Below the pieces are notes generated by a model. That model was not told where the DNA came from. It was given only the letters and a program-made list of their open reading frames with translations, and searched no databases. A DNA stretch of 64,000 nucleotides, from assembly GCA_947685225.1 (NCBI GenBank), contig CANTUV010000002.1:4402001-4466000 (forward strand), in the 5' to 3' direction. The DNA is from Garcia nutans. Its lineage: Eukaryota > Streptophyta > Magnoliopsida > Malpighiales > Euphorbiaceae. Position 1 is the first letter of the stretch. Each line of letters opens with the position of its first letter. The position numbers and the translations under genes are program-made. Of this stretch, positions 31,737 to 43,100 are shown in pieces.

Positions 31737-31964
31737 ATGAGTGATCCTGGTGCTTCATCTTCTAGATGGCCCCAAACTGATGACCATGAGATCCCTTTGT
31801 CTACTCCAGATGATTACTACTGTAGGCCTGAATTCCAGGATAATAGAGGTTCAGGTGCTCCTTCTTCGGATGGACTCGGGACAGATGATATGCCTCCTCC
31901 TCCAACAGGTGATGACTTTTTTAGAGCTTTGTTTGATGATGGACCACCTCTTCCTTCTCAGTGA
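31737..31964 (+). other. Acidic proline-rich 75-codon frame after PMD2
   Basis: An open frame MSDPGASSSRWPQ...DDGPPLPSQ, rich in Asp, Pro and Ser, directly follows the PMD2 coiled-coil block. It may be the C-terminal exon of the PMD2 protein. No family is recognised, and its reality as coding sequence is uncertain. Confidence 0.35.
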
Positions 31965-31997
31965 TCCATCATCCTTATTTTAATTGAGAAAATATTA

Positions 31998-32080
31998 TAT
32001 TAATAATAATAATAATAACAATAATAATAATAACAACGATGATAATAATAATAATAATAATTATTATTATTTTTACTTTT
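31998..32080 (+). repeat. Interrupted (AAT/ATT)n microsatellite
   Basis: Runs of ATA and then ATT trinucleotides with a few ACA and ACG interruptions. The runs ATAATAATAATAATT and ATTATTATT form a local inverted repeat. The spacer 31965-32280 holds nothing else recognisable. Confidence 0.9.
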
Positions 32081-32281
32081 ACTGCAACTTTTGACTCTTT
32101 TTTATCATTTTGAATTATTATTGTCATCATTATTTTTACAGTATACACAGAAGTCCCTCTCACAATTCAAAATCCTAAAGCACCCCTGATTTGCAAATCC
32201 AAAAGTAACACGGCAACTCAAAATCTTTTCAACTTAAAATTCGTTTCCTTGCACGTCTCGGCCCTAATTATTGCTCTTTCC

Positions 32282-32320
32282 TTGTCAACCTTGGTTGACA
32301 AAGTAATCTCTTATATAAAT
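32282..32320 (+). promoter_or_regulatory. Palindromic W-box-like element and TATA box before DUF7745-like ORF
   Basis: TTGTCAACC-TT-GGTTGACAA (32282-32301) is a 9 bp inverted repeat that presents TTGAC cores on both strands, the core of WRKY-binding W boxes. TTATATAAAT (32311-32320) follows ten bases later, and the ATG of the next ORF is at 32431. Factor binding is an inference from the motif. Confidence 0.5.
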
Positions 32321-32430
32321 ATGCTTTCAATGCTATAATTTTGCACAAAAATCGAGAAATTCTCCATAAAATTTTATTTCAGTATCAAAATCCCTTTCAT
32401 TAATTTTAATTTTTTTCTTTAATTTCAATA

Positions 32431-33060
32431 ATGACAGAACTCAATTTGAAGAAAATTAAAGGTTTATTTAAAAATATGAAAGCTATTCATTGGGAGCAAA
32501 TATCTTGGTCTCAAATTAATACTTTGAAGTGCTTTCAAAATGTTAAATTAGACTGTTCTTTTCTTCATGCCATGGTTTCCTTTTGGGATGTGAATTCTAG
32601 TACATTCAAGGTAAATGACTTTGAGATATGTCCCATGTTTGAAGAATTTGAGGCCAATCTTGGAAATCCAAGCAATCAACCAATGGCATTGCTCTTATTG
32701 ACTTTTAAAACTCAACAAAAGATACAAATGTTGGTTTAAATTTCAAAGCCCGAAGTTTTGCAATTGACTAGAGGTGAGAAAATTCTGCTTGGTTCCTTGA
32801 TTGACTTTTGCACTTTCAATTTGGCTCCAACCAAGGCATGGGGACACATGCTTTGTTTATGCTTGCTTGGCAAATTCCTACTTGTTTTTCCCGATGAGGA
32901 CATTGATCCATAAGTATTGGATATCATGGACCAAATAGAAAGAGGTTTGTCACTGATACCCGTGATTATGGCTGAGACTTTGGTTTGATTGGACCAATTC
33001 AAAGTAGAATCTTTGAGAAGATTAGCTGAGAGTCCCTTGCTACTTTAGGCAATTACCTAA
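32431..33060 (+). pseudogene. DUF7745-like retrotransposon-associated pseudogene
   Basis: A single frame starts at ATG 32431 and continues, with in-frame stops near 32737, 32911, 32986 and 33046, to the start of family G copy 3. The order of SFWDVNSSTFKVNDFEICPMFEEFEANL, then LLGKFLLVFPDEDID and LSLIPVIMAETL, resembles the DUF7745 family of plant proteins (FWD...F.L.PT.EE...LG; later LLG...FP...IPAILAETY), usually found near transposons. Function is unknown. Recognition is from memory of the family pattern and should be treated as moderate. Confidence 0.5.
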
Positions 33061-33065
33061 ACCAC

Positions 33066-33138
33066 CGTGAGTGGGGATTTTTGTCCCCACTTTCGGTGGA
33101 ATGGTTCTTGCGACTTCGACACTGTTTAGGCTTGGGGC
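33066..33138 (-). repeat. Family G copy 3, left tip
   Basis: CGTGAGTGGGGATTTTTGTC..CACTTTCGGTGGAATGGTTC matches the starts of copies 1 and 2. It is cut after CTTGGGGC by the Athila solo LTR and continues at 35229. Confidence 0.85.
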
Positions 33139-34338
33139 TGTTGCGCTCGAATTAACACTACTACAAAGCGTCACTCACAAGTATACGAGGTAGCTGTAGC
33201 AAAGGTGATCGCCCCAAGGTCATTTCCCCAAGAAGGTGTGGTTCGTAATAGCTTGATTAAAGCAATTAAATTAAGAGCGAAAGTTTGTTGTTTGAAATGC
33301 TAAAGAACAATTTAAAACTAAGATTAACGTACGTAGGGTTTGATGTGTGTGATGGGTGCACAAGATCAATTTAGTTCTTCGGAAAGTGTCTAGGGTTATA
33401 GGTCCATTCAATCAAAGCTCAATTCTCAATTATCCATTAACATAGCCTTGTAATTAATTTGTTCCTTAAGGATAATTTGTCAATTACCAATTCATTAGTT
33501 CTCACATTCATGAATAAGTAATAACAAATTATTTTACATTACAAAATTAATGAAACCCTAGAACTTATATTTCTAATTCATTCATAGGGTAGTCGATTGC
33601 ATAATTCCGATATTGGATTTCACCTCTCGGTCCTTCATTCAATATCTAGAGATCAATAGGTAGCTAATCTATCAACCTAGCATACATTCCAATGCAATCA
33701 ACCAATCAACAAGGAACATCAATGGAAATATCAATTCAAGACATTCAATGAAATATACTACAAACCCTAAGCATGGGTATTTAGCTCAACATCATCAATT
33801 TAGAACAATCATTCAACTCAATATAAAACAAATACAAATTGTTCATTGCAATATCAATCTCTTAATATAACAAAAACAATGTTGAACTGAATTAAAAGAG
33901 AGAATAGAAAAACCCCTTGTGAAGATGCCAAAAGTAGGATTACTAGTCTTCCTCCTAGCTCCACTTTGATGTTGATGAAGAACTCAAGCCTCTTCAATGG
34001 TTGATTCCCTTTGCAATGTGGATGGAGCTTTCTCAAGTCACCAATCCTTCAATTGATTGTGCCTTTGGAAGATGGAATGGAGCTTTCTCAAGTCACCACT
34101 CCCTTCAATGAAGCTTCTTCAACCTTTGAGAGCTTATTGACCCAATTGATCCCAAAGAACCAAATTGAAGCTTGTCAATGGAAGATGGAGAAGATGAAGA
34201 TGGAGGATGAAGATGAGGGACTAGGAGAGTGTCACTCTCTCCTCATCCCAAGTTGGTGTTTGCCTCCCTTTCTTCTCTTTTCTTTTTGTTCTCAAAACCC
34301 TAGCCGTTCTCCAGTCTGCATTTTTTCTATCGTGCGAA

Positions 34339-34352
34339 CGATTTTATAAAGA
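34339..34352 (-). promoter_or_regulatory. TATA box of the solo Athila LTR
   Basis: The minus strand reads TCTTTATAAAATCG. The palindromic array begins about ten bases upstream (plus coordinate 34359), as in E4 and Athila-H. Confidence 0.6.
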
Positions 34353-34358
34353 TTAAGG

Positions 34359-35060
34359 TGACACGGCTAAGTTAAAGGAGACTTGGCCGTTTCTAAGTCT
34401 TTGGTCCATGAGAGACATGGCCAAGTTGAGAGTGACACGGCCGTGTTGGACTATTTTGGATGGACACGGCCAGTGACTTGGCCGTGTCCCTTGCCTGTGT
34501 TTGCTTCTGTCTCAGATTTCTTCTTTTCTTCTTTGGTTGAGTGACACGGCCGTGTTTGGTGTGACTTGGCCATGATGGATCATTTTGGAGGGACACGGCC
34601 AGTGACTTGGCCGTGTCCCTTGCATGTGTCACCTACTGTGAGAGTTTCTTCCTCTTTTGCTTTGGATTGAATGAGACACGGCCAAGACATGTGGAGCTTG
34701 GCCGTGTCACTTGTTTTTCTTCAATTTCTTCACTTTTGATGAGAGACACGGCCAAGACATGTCTAGCTTGGCCGTGTCACTTAATTTTCTTCAATCTCTT
34801 CTTCTTTTGATGAGGGACACGGCCAAGACAATGAGACATGGCCAAGCTTCAAGTGACATGGCCATGTCGATCAGACACACTCATAGACATGGCCATGTCT
34901 GTGAGTGTGTCAAGCTATTTTAAGATGAAACACGGCCAAGACCTCTATTTTAGGATGAAACACGGCCAAGACATTGAGACATGGCCAAGCTTCAAGTGAC
35001 ATGGCCATGTCGATCAGACACACTCATAGACATGGCCATGTCTATGAGTGTGTCAGCTAC
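34359..35060 (-). repeat. Palindromic ACACGGCCA array, solo Athila LTR
   Basis: A dozen or so GACACGGCCAAG / CTTGGCCGTGTC pairs in both orientations span about 700 bases. The last part contains a duplicated segment of about 95 bases (34817-34915 and 34966-35058), with ACATGGCCATGTC palindromes. Confidence 0.9.
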
Positions 35061-36916
35061 TGTTCTTTGTTCTTTGCTCTTCTTGCACTGTTTTGATCAT
35101 CCAAGGGTCTTTTTACTCTCAAACCTAAAAACAAACACAATAAACAAACTTAAAACAAAAATCAATCAAAACATTACTAAAACACACATAAAATCATACT
35201 AAAAACTAGTACAAAAATGACCTAAACAGGGGCCTTAGAGAACACGGGCCTAAGCACGGAGAAAATGGAGTCGCCACCTGGACAGGCCAAGAAAAAGAAA
35301 GAGGTGGATGACTTGATTCCTAAGGAATCCCCAACCTTCTAATGTGTTCAAAAAGTTGGATACGTATAGGGAAGGTGAGAAATGGCCCAGCACCCCGACA
35401 ACTCCCGGTTTATTGGAACCGGCCTCCTTTGCAGGTCTTAATATTATAAAATTCTTAAGTATAACAATATTATCCATACTACATGCAACAATTAAAATAA
35501 AACATCATTATATTAAAATCAAAGCAATGTTCAAACAAAGCAAATAAATGGACACCTATCCGAGGATGGAAACATGTCCTTACATCATTCATGTCTAAAC
35601 TAAATAGGACACCCACCGAAATGTGGAAATATTAAAATAAAATAAATTACATGATGTTCATGACATGAGGTACCCAAAATTATGAAAACATACCTCTTAC
35701 AACATTTGGAAATCAAAATAAATCAATAAAAGTAAATAACCATTCATCATAAATAAATCATTCATCAAAGATATCAAACATCAATCAAAATATATAATAA
35801 ACATTCATCCAATTTAAATAAAAGAGTAAATATATTAACTTTAGGGATTTATGCATTAATTAGGGTTTCTAGGGTTTTATGTTCAATAACTAGGGTTTTG
35901 CATATACTAGTTTAATTAGTTGAGCAATATTTTAAGGTAATAACATACCTACTGGATGTTTGGAAGATTTAGGGTTTTGGATGTTTTTGGATTTAGGCTT
36001 AAGGGTTTATAGGTTTACTAGATGAGGGTTTTAAAAATTAATGTTTTTGATTTATCATTTTAGAAGAAATATTAATTCGAGAAGTAAATTAAGATTTTGG
36101 AAAACAATTAGGGCTTCGAGACTTTAATAGAATAATTTAGGGTTTAGAGTTTTGGGAAAATAGTTTAGGGTTTTAAAGTTTAATCAATGACTTAGGCTAC
36201 TGGATGTTTGGAAAATAAATTGGGATTTAATAAAGCAACTTTGAATTTTAGAATTTAAGAAAATAATTTAGGGTTTTGATAATTGAAAAACTATTTTGGG
36301 GTTTTAGGAAATATAAGGCAAATTAGGGTTTGGTTCTTAGAGTTTACTAGAGTTAGAGTTTAGAAATTTGGCTTATTGGATCAATTTTAATAATTAAACT
36401 ATTTGTAAACTCATGTTTATGGTTTCTGGAATTGAGGCTTGGGAATTAGAGTTTTAGGGAGCTAGGGTTTTTGATAGTTAGGGTTTTTAAAATTATATTT
36501 GTGTTGAACGATTATATTATTTACATTAATTAAGATCTTAAGTATTGTATAAATTAATTCATGCTACTGCCTAAATTAATTTGAAGGAAGAATTAAATAA
36601 CTAGGCAGTGTGATGATGGTTTAAAAGATGAAGATGATTGATGATTGAATAAACTAAAGTTAGAGCAATTTACTTACGTTTGAAGGCTCCACCAAATTTG
36701 AAGAAATTGAACCAAGTTGTTGCCTGCTTCAAATTTAATTTTGGTTGAGCAAAGCAATCTGAGGATGATTGCTTCCTCTGGTTGCTGTCCCTTGAACTTT
36801 TCCTTGCTTGCTAGGGTTTTCTTTTGGTCGAAAGAAATTTTGAGTCCCAAGTTTTTTTCTCCAAAGTCCATATCAAGTAAAACAATTTTTCGATCCTTAA
36901 TTTTGTGTTTTAATAT

Positions 36917-36928
36917 GGTATTTAAAGG
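36917..36928 (-). promoter_or_regulatory. TATA-like box, family G copy 3
   Basis: The minus strand reads CCTTTAAATACC, the counterpart of CCTATAAATAACAC in copy 2. The hairpin block at 37020-37150 is about 100 bases upstream. Confidence 0.45.
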
Positions 36929-37019
36929 AAAAATAAAATACCTACTTCTAATTGTCTAAGGAAATTAAAATCATTTAGGAAAAAAAATCAAGACCAAATA
37001 GAATTTGATTTCGGAAAAA

Positions 37020-37150
37020 ACTGCGCTGAAAAATTGCGCTGGCAAAAAATTGCGGCGGGTGAAAATTGCGAGAGCTGGTGGGCCAGCCAATTCGCCGCAG
37101 GAAATTATTGCGGCGAATTGGCCCAAGCTAATTCACTTTCGGCGATGAAA
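37020..37150 (-). repeat. GC-rich hairpin block, family G copy 3
   Basis: It contains a perfect 14 bp inverted repeat, GCCAATTCGCCGCA (37086-37099) and TGCGGCGAATTGGC (37109-37122), with a 9-base loop. Further ATTGCG and GCGCTG motifs surround it. It lies at the same position as the GC-rich block of copy 2, but the sequences align poorly. Confidence 0.85.
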
Positions 37151-37439
37151 ATTTTTCTGTCGTCGATTTTTATTTATTTATTTATATATTTTTTAACTTT
37201 ATTAATATTACCTTTTTATTTTTCTTAAAAATTATAAATAATAAATATTAAAATAAATATTATTTAATTAAAATATCACAAAAATTATTTTGGACTATAT
37301 AAAAAATATTGGACAAACTGGGTTAAAAATTAAGTGTCTACAGTTTGCCCCCTACTTGAGCGATCTGAGACTGTGACAAAATAGAGTGAAAAGCAATGCA
37401 ATTTTTGACTGGGTTTGGAGCCATGCTAGACTCTTAAGG

Positions 37440-38950
37440 TTGGTTTGAGCTCTGAACTCAAAAATAATTTGGGTTCTAGACCCGAACTGGATTTAGGATT
37501 TGGGTTCTGAACCCGGGGTAGGCTCTGGACTTAAAGATAATTTAGGTTCTGGACCTTAGCTAAGTTCTAGACTTAAGGATAATTTAGGTTATAGACTCGA
37601 GCTATGTTTTGGACTTAAAGGTAATTTGGGTTCTAGACCCAAGCTAAGTTTTAGACTTAAGGATAATTTAGGTTTTGGACCCGAGCTAAGTTCTGGACTT
37701 AAGGGTAATTTGGGTTCTGGACCCGAGCTAAGTTCTGGACTTAAGGGTAATTTGGGTTCTGGACCCTAGCTAAGTTCTGGACTTAAAGGTAATTTGGGTT
37801 CTGGACCCTAGCTAAGTTTTGGACTTAAGGGTAATTTACGTTCTGGACCCTAACTAAGTTCTGGACTTAAGGGTAATTTGGGTTCTGAACCTGAGCTAAG
37901 TTTTGGACCTAAGTTTAATTTGGGTTCTAGACCCAAGCTAAGTTCTGGACTTAAGAGTAATTTAGGTTTTGGACCCGAGCTAAGTTCTGGATTTAAGAGT
38001 AAGTTAGGTTCTAGTCCCGAGGGAAGTTCTGGACTGAAGAGTAATTTAGGTTCTAGACCCGACCTAAGTTCTGAACTTAAGGGTAATTTGGGTTCTGGAC
38101 CCGAGCTAAGTTCTGGACTTAAGAGAGGAATTTGGTTTATGGACCCGAGCTAAGTTCTGGACTTAAGAGGAAATTTGGGTTCTGTACCTGAGCTAAGTTC
38201 TGGAATTAAGGGTAATTTGGGTTCTGGGCCCGAGATAAGTTCAAGACTTAAGAAAGAATTTTGGTTATGGCCCCGAGCTAAGTTCTGGACTTAAGAGGGA
38301 ATTTAGGTTCTGGACCCAAGCTAAGTTTTGGCCTTAAGGGTAATTTGGGTTCTGGACCCGAGCTAAGTTCTGGACTTAAAGGTAATTTGGGTTCTAGACC
38401 CGAGCTAAGTTCTAGAATTAAGTGTAATTTGGGTTTTGGACCCAAGCTAAGTTCTGAACTTAAGGGTAATTTGGGTTTGGACCCGAGCTAAGTTCTATAC
38501 TTAAGGGTAATTTGGGTTCTGAACCAGAGCTAAGTTCTGGACTTAAGGGTAATTAGGGTTTTGGATGTGAGCTAAGTTCTGGACTTAAGAGTAATTTGAG
38601 TTCTGGACCCGAGCTAAGTTCTGGACTTAAGAGTAATTTAGGTTCTAGACCCGAGGGAAGTTTTGGACTTAAGAGTAATTTGGGTTCTGGACCCGAGCTA
38701 AGTTCTTGACTTAAGGGTAATTTGGGTTTTGGACCCGAGCTAAAATCTGGACTTAAGAGGGGAATTTGAGTTCTAGAGCCGAGTTAAGTTTTGGACTTGA
38801 GAGGAAATTTGAGTTCTGGACCCGAGCTAAGTTCTAGAATTAAGGGTAATTTGGGTTCTGGACCCGACCTAAGTTCTGGACTTAAGATGGAATTTGGGTT
38901 ATGGACCCGAGCTAAGTTCTGGACTTAAGAGGGAATTTAGGTTCTGGACC
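37440..38950 (-). repeat. 42 bp minisatellite 2 in family G copy 3
   Basis: About 35 units of the type TTAAGGGTAATTTGGGTTCT + GGACCCGAGCTAAGTTCTGGAC. Minisatellite 1 has the same length and TTCTGGAC cores but a different spacer, so the two arrays descend from one and have been homogenised separately. Confidence 0.93.
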
Positions 38951-39880
38951 TGGTGCGCGTGAGCTATTCTATAGCAATACCACAAGTGCACTGGTCGACC
39001 AAGTAATAAAGTAGTGAGTGAGTTATTGTTTCACTGAGGACAAGGTCAAGTACTAGTGCAAATCTTAACGTTGTTTAGCAAATCAATAGGTTTGTGATGT
39101 GGTGTACTTAAAAACAATTAATTTAATGACTGAAAGTAAAGGGAAATTAAATGTTGTGCAAAAAGGATTGATGGTAATAAAACTATCCAGATATTGAATC
39201 CCCCTAGCCTCAATGATATTTATGAACATCAATTCAATTAAATCATTTAATAGAGCTGAGTTGGCATTACTCTAACTTAGACTAAAACCTCTCTCGACTG
39301 AATTAATCCCTAATCACTAAGTAGAGTGCCCGAATCTCTTCTCAAACACAATTAATTAGATCTTGCATTAAGAACAAGGAACTATAAACCAAAGGATCTT
39401 ATAAGTCTATCTCTAGTACTCCAATCAATCCTCAACCCTTACGAGTATTCAATTCATATCAAGATTTCTCAAGTCAATAATATGAAAATTGCAACCAATC
39501 AATAAGCATGTTATTATCAATTGGAAATAGATCATTAAAAATCATAAGAATAAAACAACTCAATCAAATGATTCAACAAAATATAATTATTCAATCCATA
39601 CAAAAAAAAACTAGGGTTCACATCAATATCTAGATAGAGAATAAATTAGTTCATATTTAAAACCAGAAAAACAGAACAAGAGAAATGAATAAAAGAAACC
39701 AAACAATCCATGGCGAATAATTTGTATTTCTTCACTTCAATCCTTGATTCTTGGTTTAGATCTTGTTTAGAGTATGTCTTCACCCTCAATCTTAGCTCCA
39801 AAACTCTCCTCTTTGCTTCAGAAGTCGGCTCTAGGTTATAAAATATGAAATTCGGGATCCTTAATTCGTGCTTCAGCGCA

Positions 39881-39893
39881 GCTTTTATAGTGC
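39881..39893 (-). promoter_or_regulatory. TATA box of Athila-H LTR
   Basis: The minus strand reads GCACTATAAAAGC. The palindromic array starts about 15 bases upstream (39907). Confidence 0.6.
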
Positions 39894-39906
39894 AGATAAT
39901 TTCGCC

Positions 39907-40130
39907 TGACATGCCTATTGACACACCCATGTCACTGGGCATGTCATTGCTACTAAGATTTTGAACATAAGGCACATCTAGTGACACGCCCCCACAGCTA
40001 CTGTGAAACATTGCAAAAGGCACGCTTGGTGACACGCCCATGTCACTGTGTGTGTCGATGCTTCTGTATGTAGCATCAAGGGCACGTCCATTGACACGCC
40101 TTTGTCCATGGGCGTGTCCATTGATGAATT
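39907..40130 (-). repeat. Palindromic GACACGCCC array, Athila-H LTR
   Basis: Alternating GACACGCCCATG and GGGCGTGTC motifs, with CAGCTACTGTG and TTGCTACT phrases between them, as in the Tekay LTR arrays. Confidence 0.8.
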
Positions 40131-40304
40131 TTGCTCTTTTCTTCTACTTTCATTCGTAATTCCTCTAAAATGACCATAAGCCTCAAAATACAGAGAATTC
40201 CTGAAATTAACCTTAAAATACACTTTGATCAAACAAATTAAACTCAATTGGATAATAATCATATTAAGAAATAGGAATAAATATCATCAATTGTATACTT
40301 ATCA

Positions 40305-41512
40305 AATTCCCCCACACTTGAGTTTTTGCTTGTCCTCAAGCAAACTAAATCACTGTAATAAGCAGAAATCACGGAACCCCTCTATATTTAAAAAGAAAAG
40401 TAAAGTTTTGACAATACTCGAATAAGAAAACTTCACTTTCTCAACCAAAAACTGATTCACAATTATAGCAGCTGAATCAAGAAGTTTCAAAACAAAAAAA
40501 ATAACAGGCCTAAAACCTAAAAATCCAGAGTTAAAAGATTGAGCATAAAATTCCAGAAAATCAGAAAGCCATGAGCAAAGTACGAAAAATGTAAATTTTC
40601 TCTCAAGTTCTCTAACCCTCAAATTTTTTTGTTTTTCAAATGTTTATACACATGTATATACATTTTAAGGAGGCCGACTTGTTTGAACTAATACTAACCT
40701 TTTGACGCGAAGGTAAACATTTTTTATGCCGACCCCCGGTTGCTCAGCCAGAATCACTGTTCAAATGGTACTAGCACTAATCATGATTCCAACTCATTTG
40801 TTTTAATTCAAGAGTAAAAATCAGCAGAACAGGGATAAATTTTCAAAGCTCCTTTAATTAGATTTATTTATTTATTATTATTTTATTTTTTATTTATTAA
40901 TTTTTTTAAACAACTCAAGGGTCAGAAACTTAAGGGTCATACTAAGTTCGACTGAAGAATCTAAGGAATCATAACATGCTAAAAAATGTAACTAAGGTTT
41001 TAAACTTTAGATGTGTCCAATTTCCATCAATCCACAACCCAACTATAGCTATTACAATCGATCCTCAGCAATTGATCAAGATCACTAAGTTAACCTCAAC
41101 AAAAAATTTTCATTTAGGAAATCTCAAATTAGTTCAACATATAAAGGGAAACCATATCAATTCACACTTATTACAACAATCTAGCTTACTTAAGTCCAAA
41201 ACGAAAAACAATTTGTAGAAATTAATTGAGACAAATGAATCAAATAGAAAGAATGAAATAGTAAAAATTCAATCAAGAAAGTATACCTCTCCCCCACACT
41301 TAAGACGCACATTGTCCCCAATGTGTGTGCAAAATGAGAGATAATGAATAGAGAGAAAAACTACCCTTTTCATGTCCATGAATGGATAAATATGAGTACG
41401 GTGCCAAGAGTATGGTGAAGGAGGATTTGCGTCAAAAAAAAATCTAAAATGCAAAAAAAAAAACAAGGTTAAGACATAAATAAATAAAAGAAACAAACAA
41501 AAGAAACGGTTC
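40305..41512 (-). other. 3' non-coding region of Athila-H with two polypurine-tract-like segments
   Basis: There is no gene. Two related segments bound it: 40307-40340 (CCCCCACACTTGAG..TGTCCTCAAG), the probable functional tract next to the LTR, and 41287-41320 (CCCCCACACTTAAG..TTGTCCCCA) just after the env-like ORF. E4 has the same pair. Confidence 0.65.
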
Positions 41513-43100
41513 TTAAAGAAAATAACAATTGTCCAAAAGCAATGAAAAAGAAAGAAAACTAAAAAGAATATTAAATAAGCAAAGAAATGAAAATAAAATA
41601 AAAATAAAATAAAAATGTGGGCTAGTCAAAAATCGGTGCATCAAGCTTAAATCATCACTGCCGGTCTCATCATCGGAAACATCAACTTGAGGTGCAGGTG
41701 CAGGGGCAGGTGGCTGGTATGGTGGAGGTGGTGGTTGCGAAGGGTGAAACCCTTGATACCGCCAAAACTCCAACATGGATTGCTCCAGCCATTACCGTCT
41801 TAAGATATCGTGATCCAGCTGGGCTTGGAAAGAAGTAGTCTAGTCAAGTATAAATTGCTGCAGCTGGTCGTGCTGGGTTAAGATCTTATTTAATTCAGCT
41901 CAATATTCCTTATCTTCCCTTCAATCCTACAAATTTGATGCTCTAAATCTGTGGGTTTCCTGTCATCATCCCACTCAACATTAACTGATTGACGCCAATC
42001 CTGGAATGTAGGAGTCTGAACAAAAGAATGTCCACCAGAAGAAGAAGGTGCAGCAGCAGCGGTCGAAGGCCTAGCGGCGGTGGATGAACCCAAAAAATCT
42101 AACGGTGGAGGTGGTGGTATATCCGAAGGAGGAGTAGAAGGAGCTGCCTCTGGTATATCTAAATCCATAGGAGTTGCCTGCAGCCCAGCTACATTCTCCC
42201 GGTTCAGTCTCTTTAATGTGTCCATACCCAACAACTTGGGCATACCATCCACCGTCATAGGAAGGCAGCCATCTAACACACCCAAACCACGAGCGAGTCT
42301 TGTGACATACATGCCACCATGTAAAGTACCTGATGCTCCTTTTTTAGACTGCTCATAAAAAAATGTGTGATGGAATGTGCGACATTGCACTGGGTCTTCT
42401 GTACCATGCAGTGCAGGAAAAATAGATCTTGCAAGCTTACCACCCCTGTGCTACTCAGCCGAGCTGTAAGAGTGTGAACTAATAGGTTGTACACCACTTG
42501 GCAGGGGAAAGACTCGAAGTTGGATGCCTTAGAAACCTGGGGTTTATACTTATCGGCAGTGGGTGCAAAGGTCCGCCAAACCCTAGGAGGAGCAACCTCA
42601 TACTCAACAAAATCCACCTCGGAGTTTAGATAATCAAAGGTCTGTACTTCCTTTTCAGTATATAACCCGAGATGCACCCCAAGGTCATTAATGCTCATGT
42701 TGAATCTCTGCTCTCCCAGTCTGAATTTAATCGTTGGCTCAGTAATTGAAACCTTGGTCTTCTGGAACTGGAAGGTGCAATAAAATTCCAGTGTCAGCTC
42801 TCGATAGGAAGGCTCATTGATGGAGAATAGTTGGTCCCACCCTGGTTGATTAATCAATTCCTGAATATCTACTGCAATATTAGCCAGTTCCATAGCATCC
42901 CAATCTAAAACATGGGGTGGGGACCATTCTTTGTTGCTGAAAAGTTCGAATTGCCTTCTTTCCTCGGCATTCAAAAATCTAAGGCATTTGTGGGTGGCCA
43001 TGAATTTAGAAGTTGGACGTGTAGCGGGTTGGCTAGAACTGCCTTCCCCTTGTGCATGCTTGGTGGGAAGCTAGGAAGATGATTGTTTGTGAGGCCCCAT
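41513..43100 (-). pseudogene. Athila ORF-1-type (env-like) third ORF of Athila-H, broken
   Basis: The ATG at 43098-43100 starts MGPHKQSSS, followed by TAG where Gln is expected. The main block (43072-42370) reads LRFLNAEERRQFELFSNKEW and DWDAMELANI, then SINDLGVHLGLYTEKE, typical of the Athila ORF-1 family (PF03078). A frameshift in a run of seven A (42358-42364) moves the frame to YEQSKKGASGTLHGGMYVTRL, then a Pro/Ser-rich tail with PPPPPLDF and DLEHQICRIE, which ends at 41890 after another shift. Remnants up to QPPPPPYQPPAP and DVSDDETGSDD (41776-41650) may be the original C-terminus. The role of this protein is unproven. Confidence 0.75.

Larger units (their letters stand above)
33139..35228 (-). 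mobile_element. Solo Athila-type LTR (2.1 kb) with 5 bp target duplication
   Basis: It starts TGTTGCGCTCGAATTAAC and ends CCTAAACA; GGGGC at 33134-33138 is repeated at 35229-35233. Its left end is the reverse complement of the end of the E4 LTRs (CCTTGGGGCGATCACC.., GAGTGACGCTT, GAGCGTAACA), so it belongs to the same family but is more diverged. It carries a minus-strand TATA box and a large palindromic array. Short open frames inside it have no similarity and are ignored. Confidence 0.93.
35229..38950 (-). repeat. Family G copy 3, main part
   Basis: It resumes with GGGGCCTTAGAGAACACGGG. It carries the same order as copy 2: signature blocks, AT-rich part, TTTAGGG cluster (35840-36500), GGCTCCACCAAATTTG, minus-strand TATA-like box (36917-36928), GC-rich hairpin block, TTTGCCCCCTACTTGA at about 37340, and a 42 bp minisatellite cut at 38950 by Athila-H. 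No gene is seen. Confidence 0.75.
38951..40304 (-). mobile_element. 3' LTR of Athila-H (1.35 kb)
   Basis: The plus strand starts TGGTGCGCGTGAGC, where the minisatellite is interrupted, and ends ATACTTATCA next to the polypurine tract (minus strand AAGTGTGGGGGAA). It contains a minus-strand TATA box and a palindromic array. The sequence is not the same as the E4 LTR, so two Athila families are present. Confidence 0.8.

Noticed and set aside
37440..38950. Heat-shock elements in the minisatellite (TTCTGGAC resembles TTCnnGAA)
   Set aside because: The second half-site reads GAC, not GAA, in nearly all units, and spacing between cores does not fit alternating 5-base modules.
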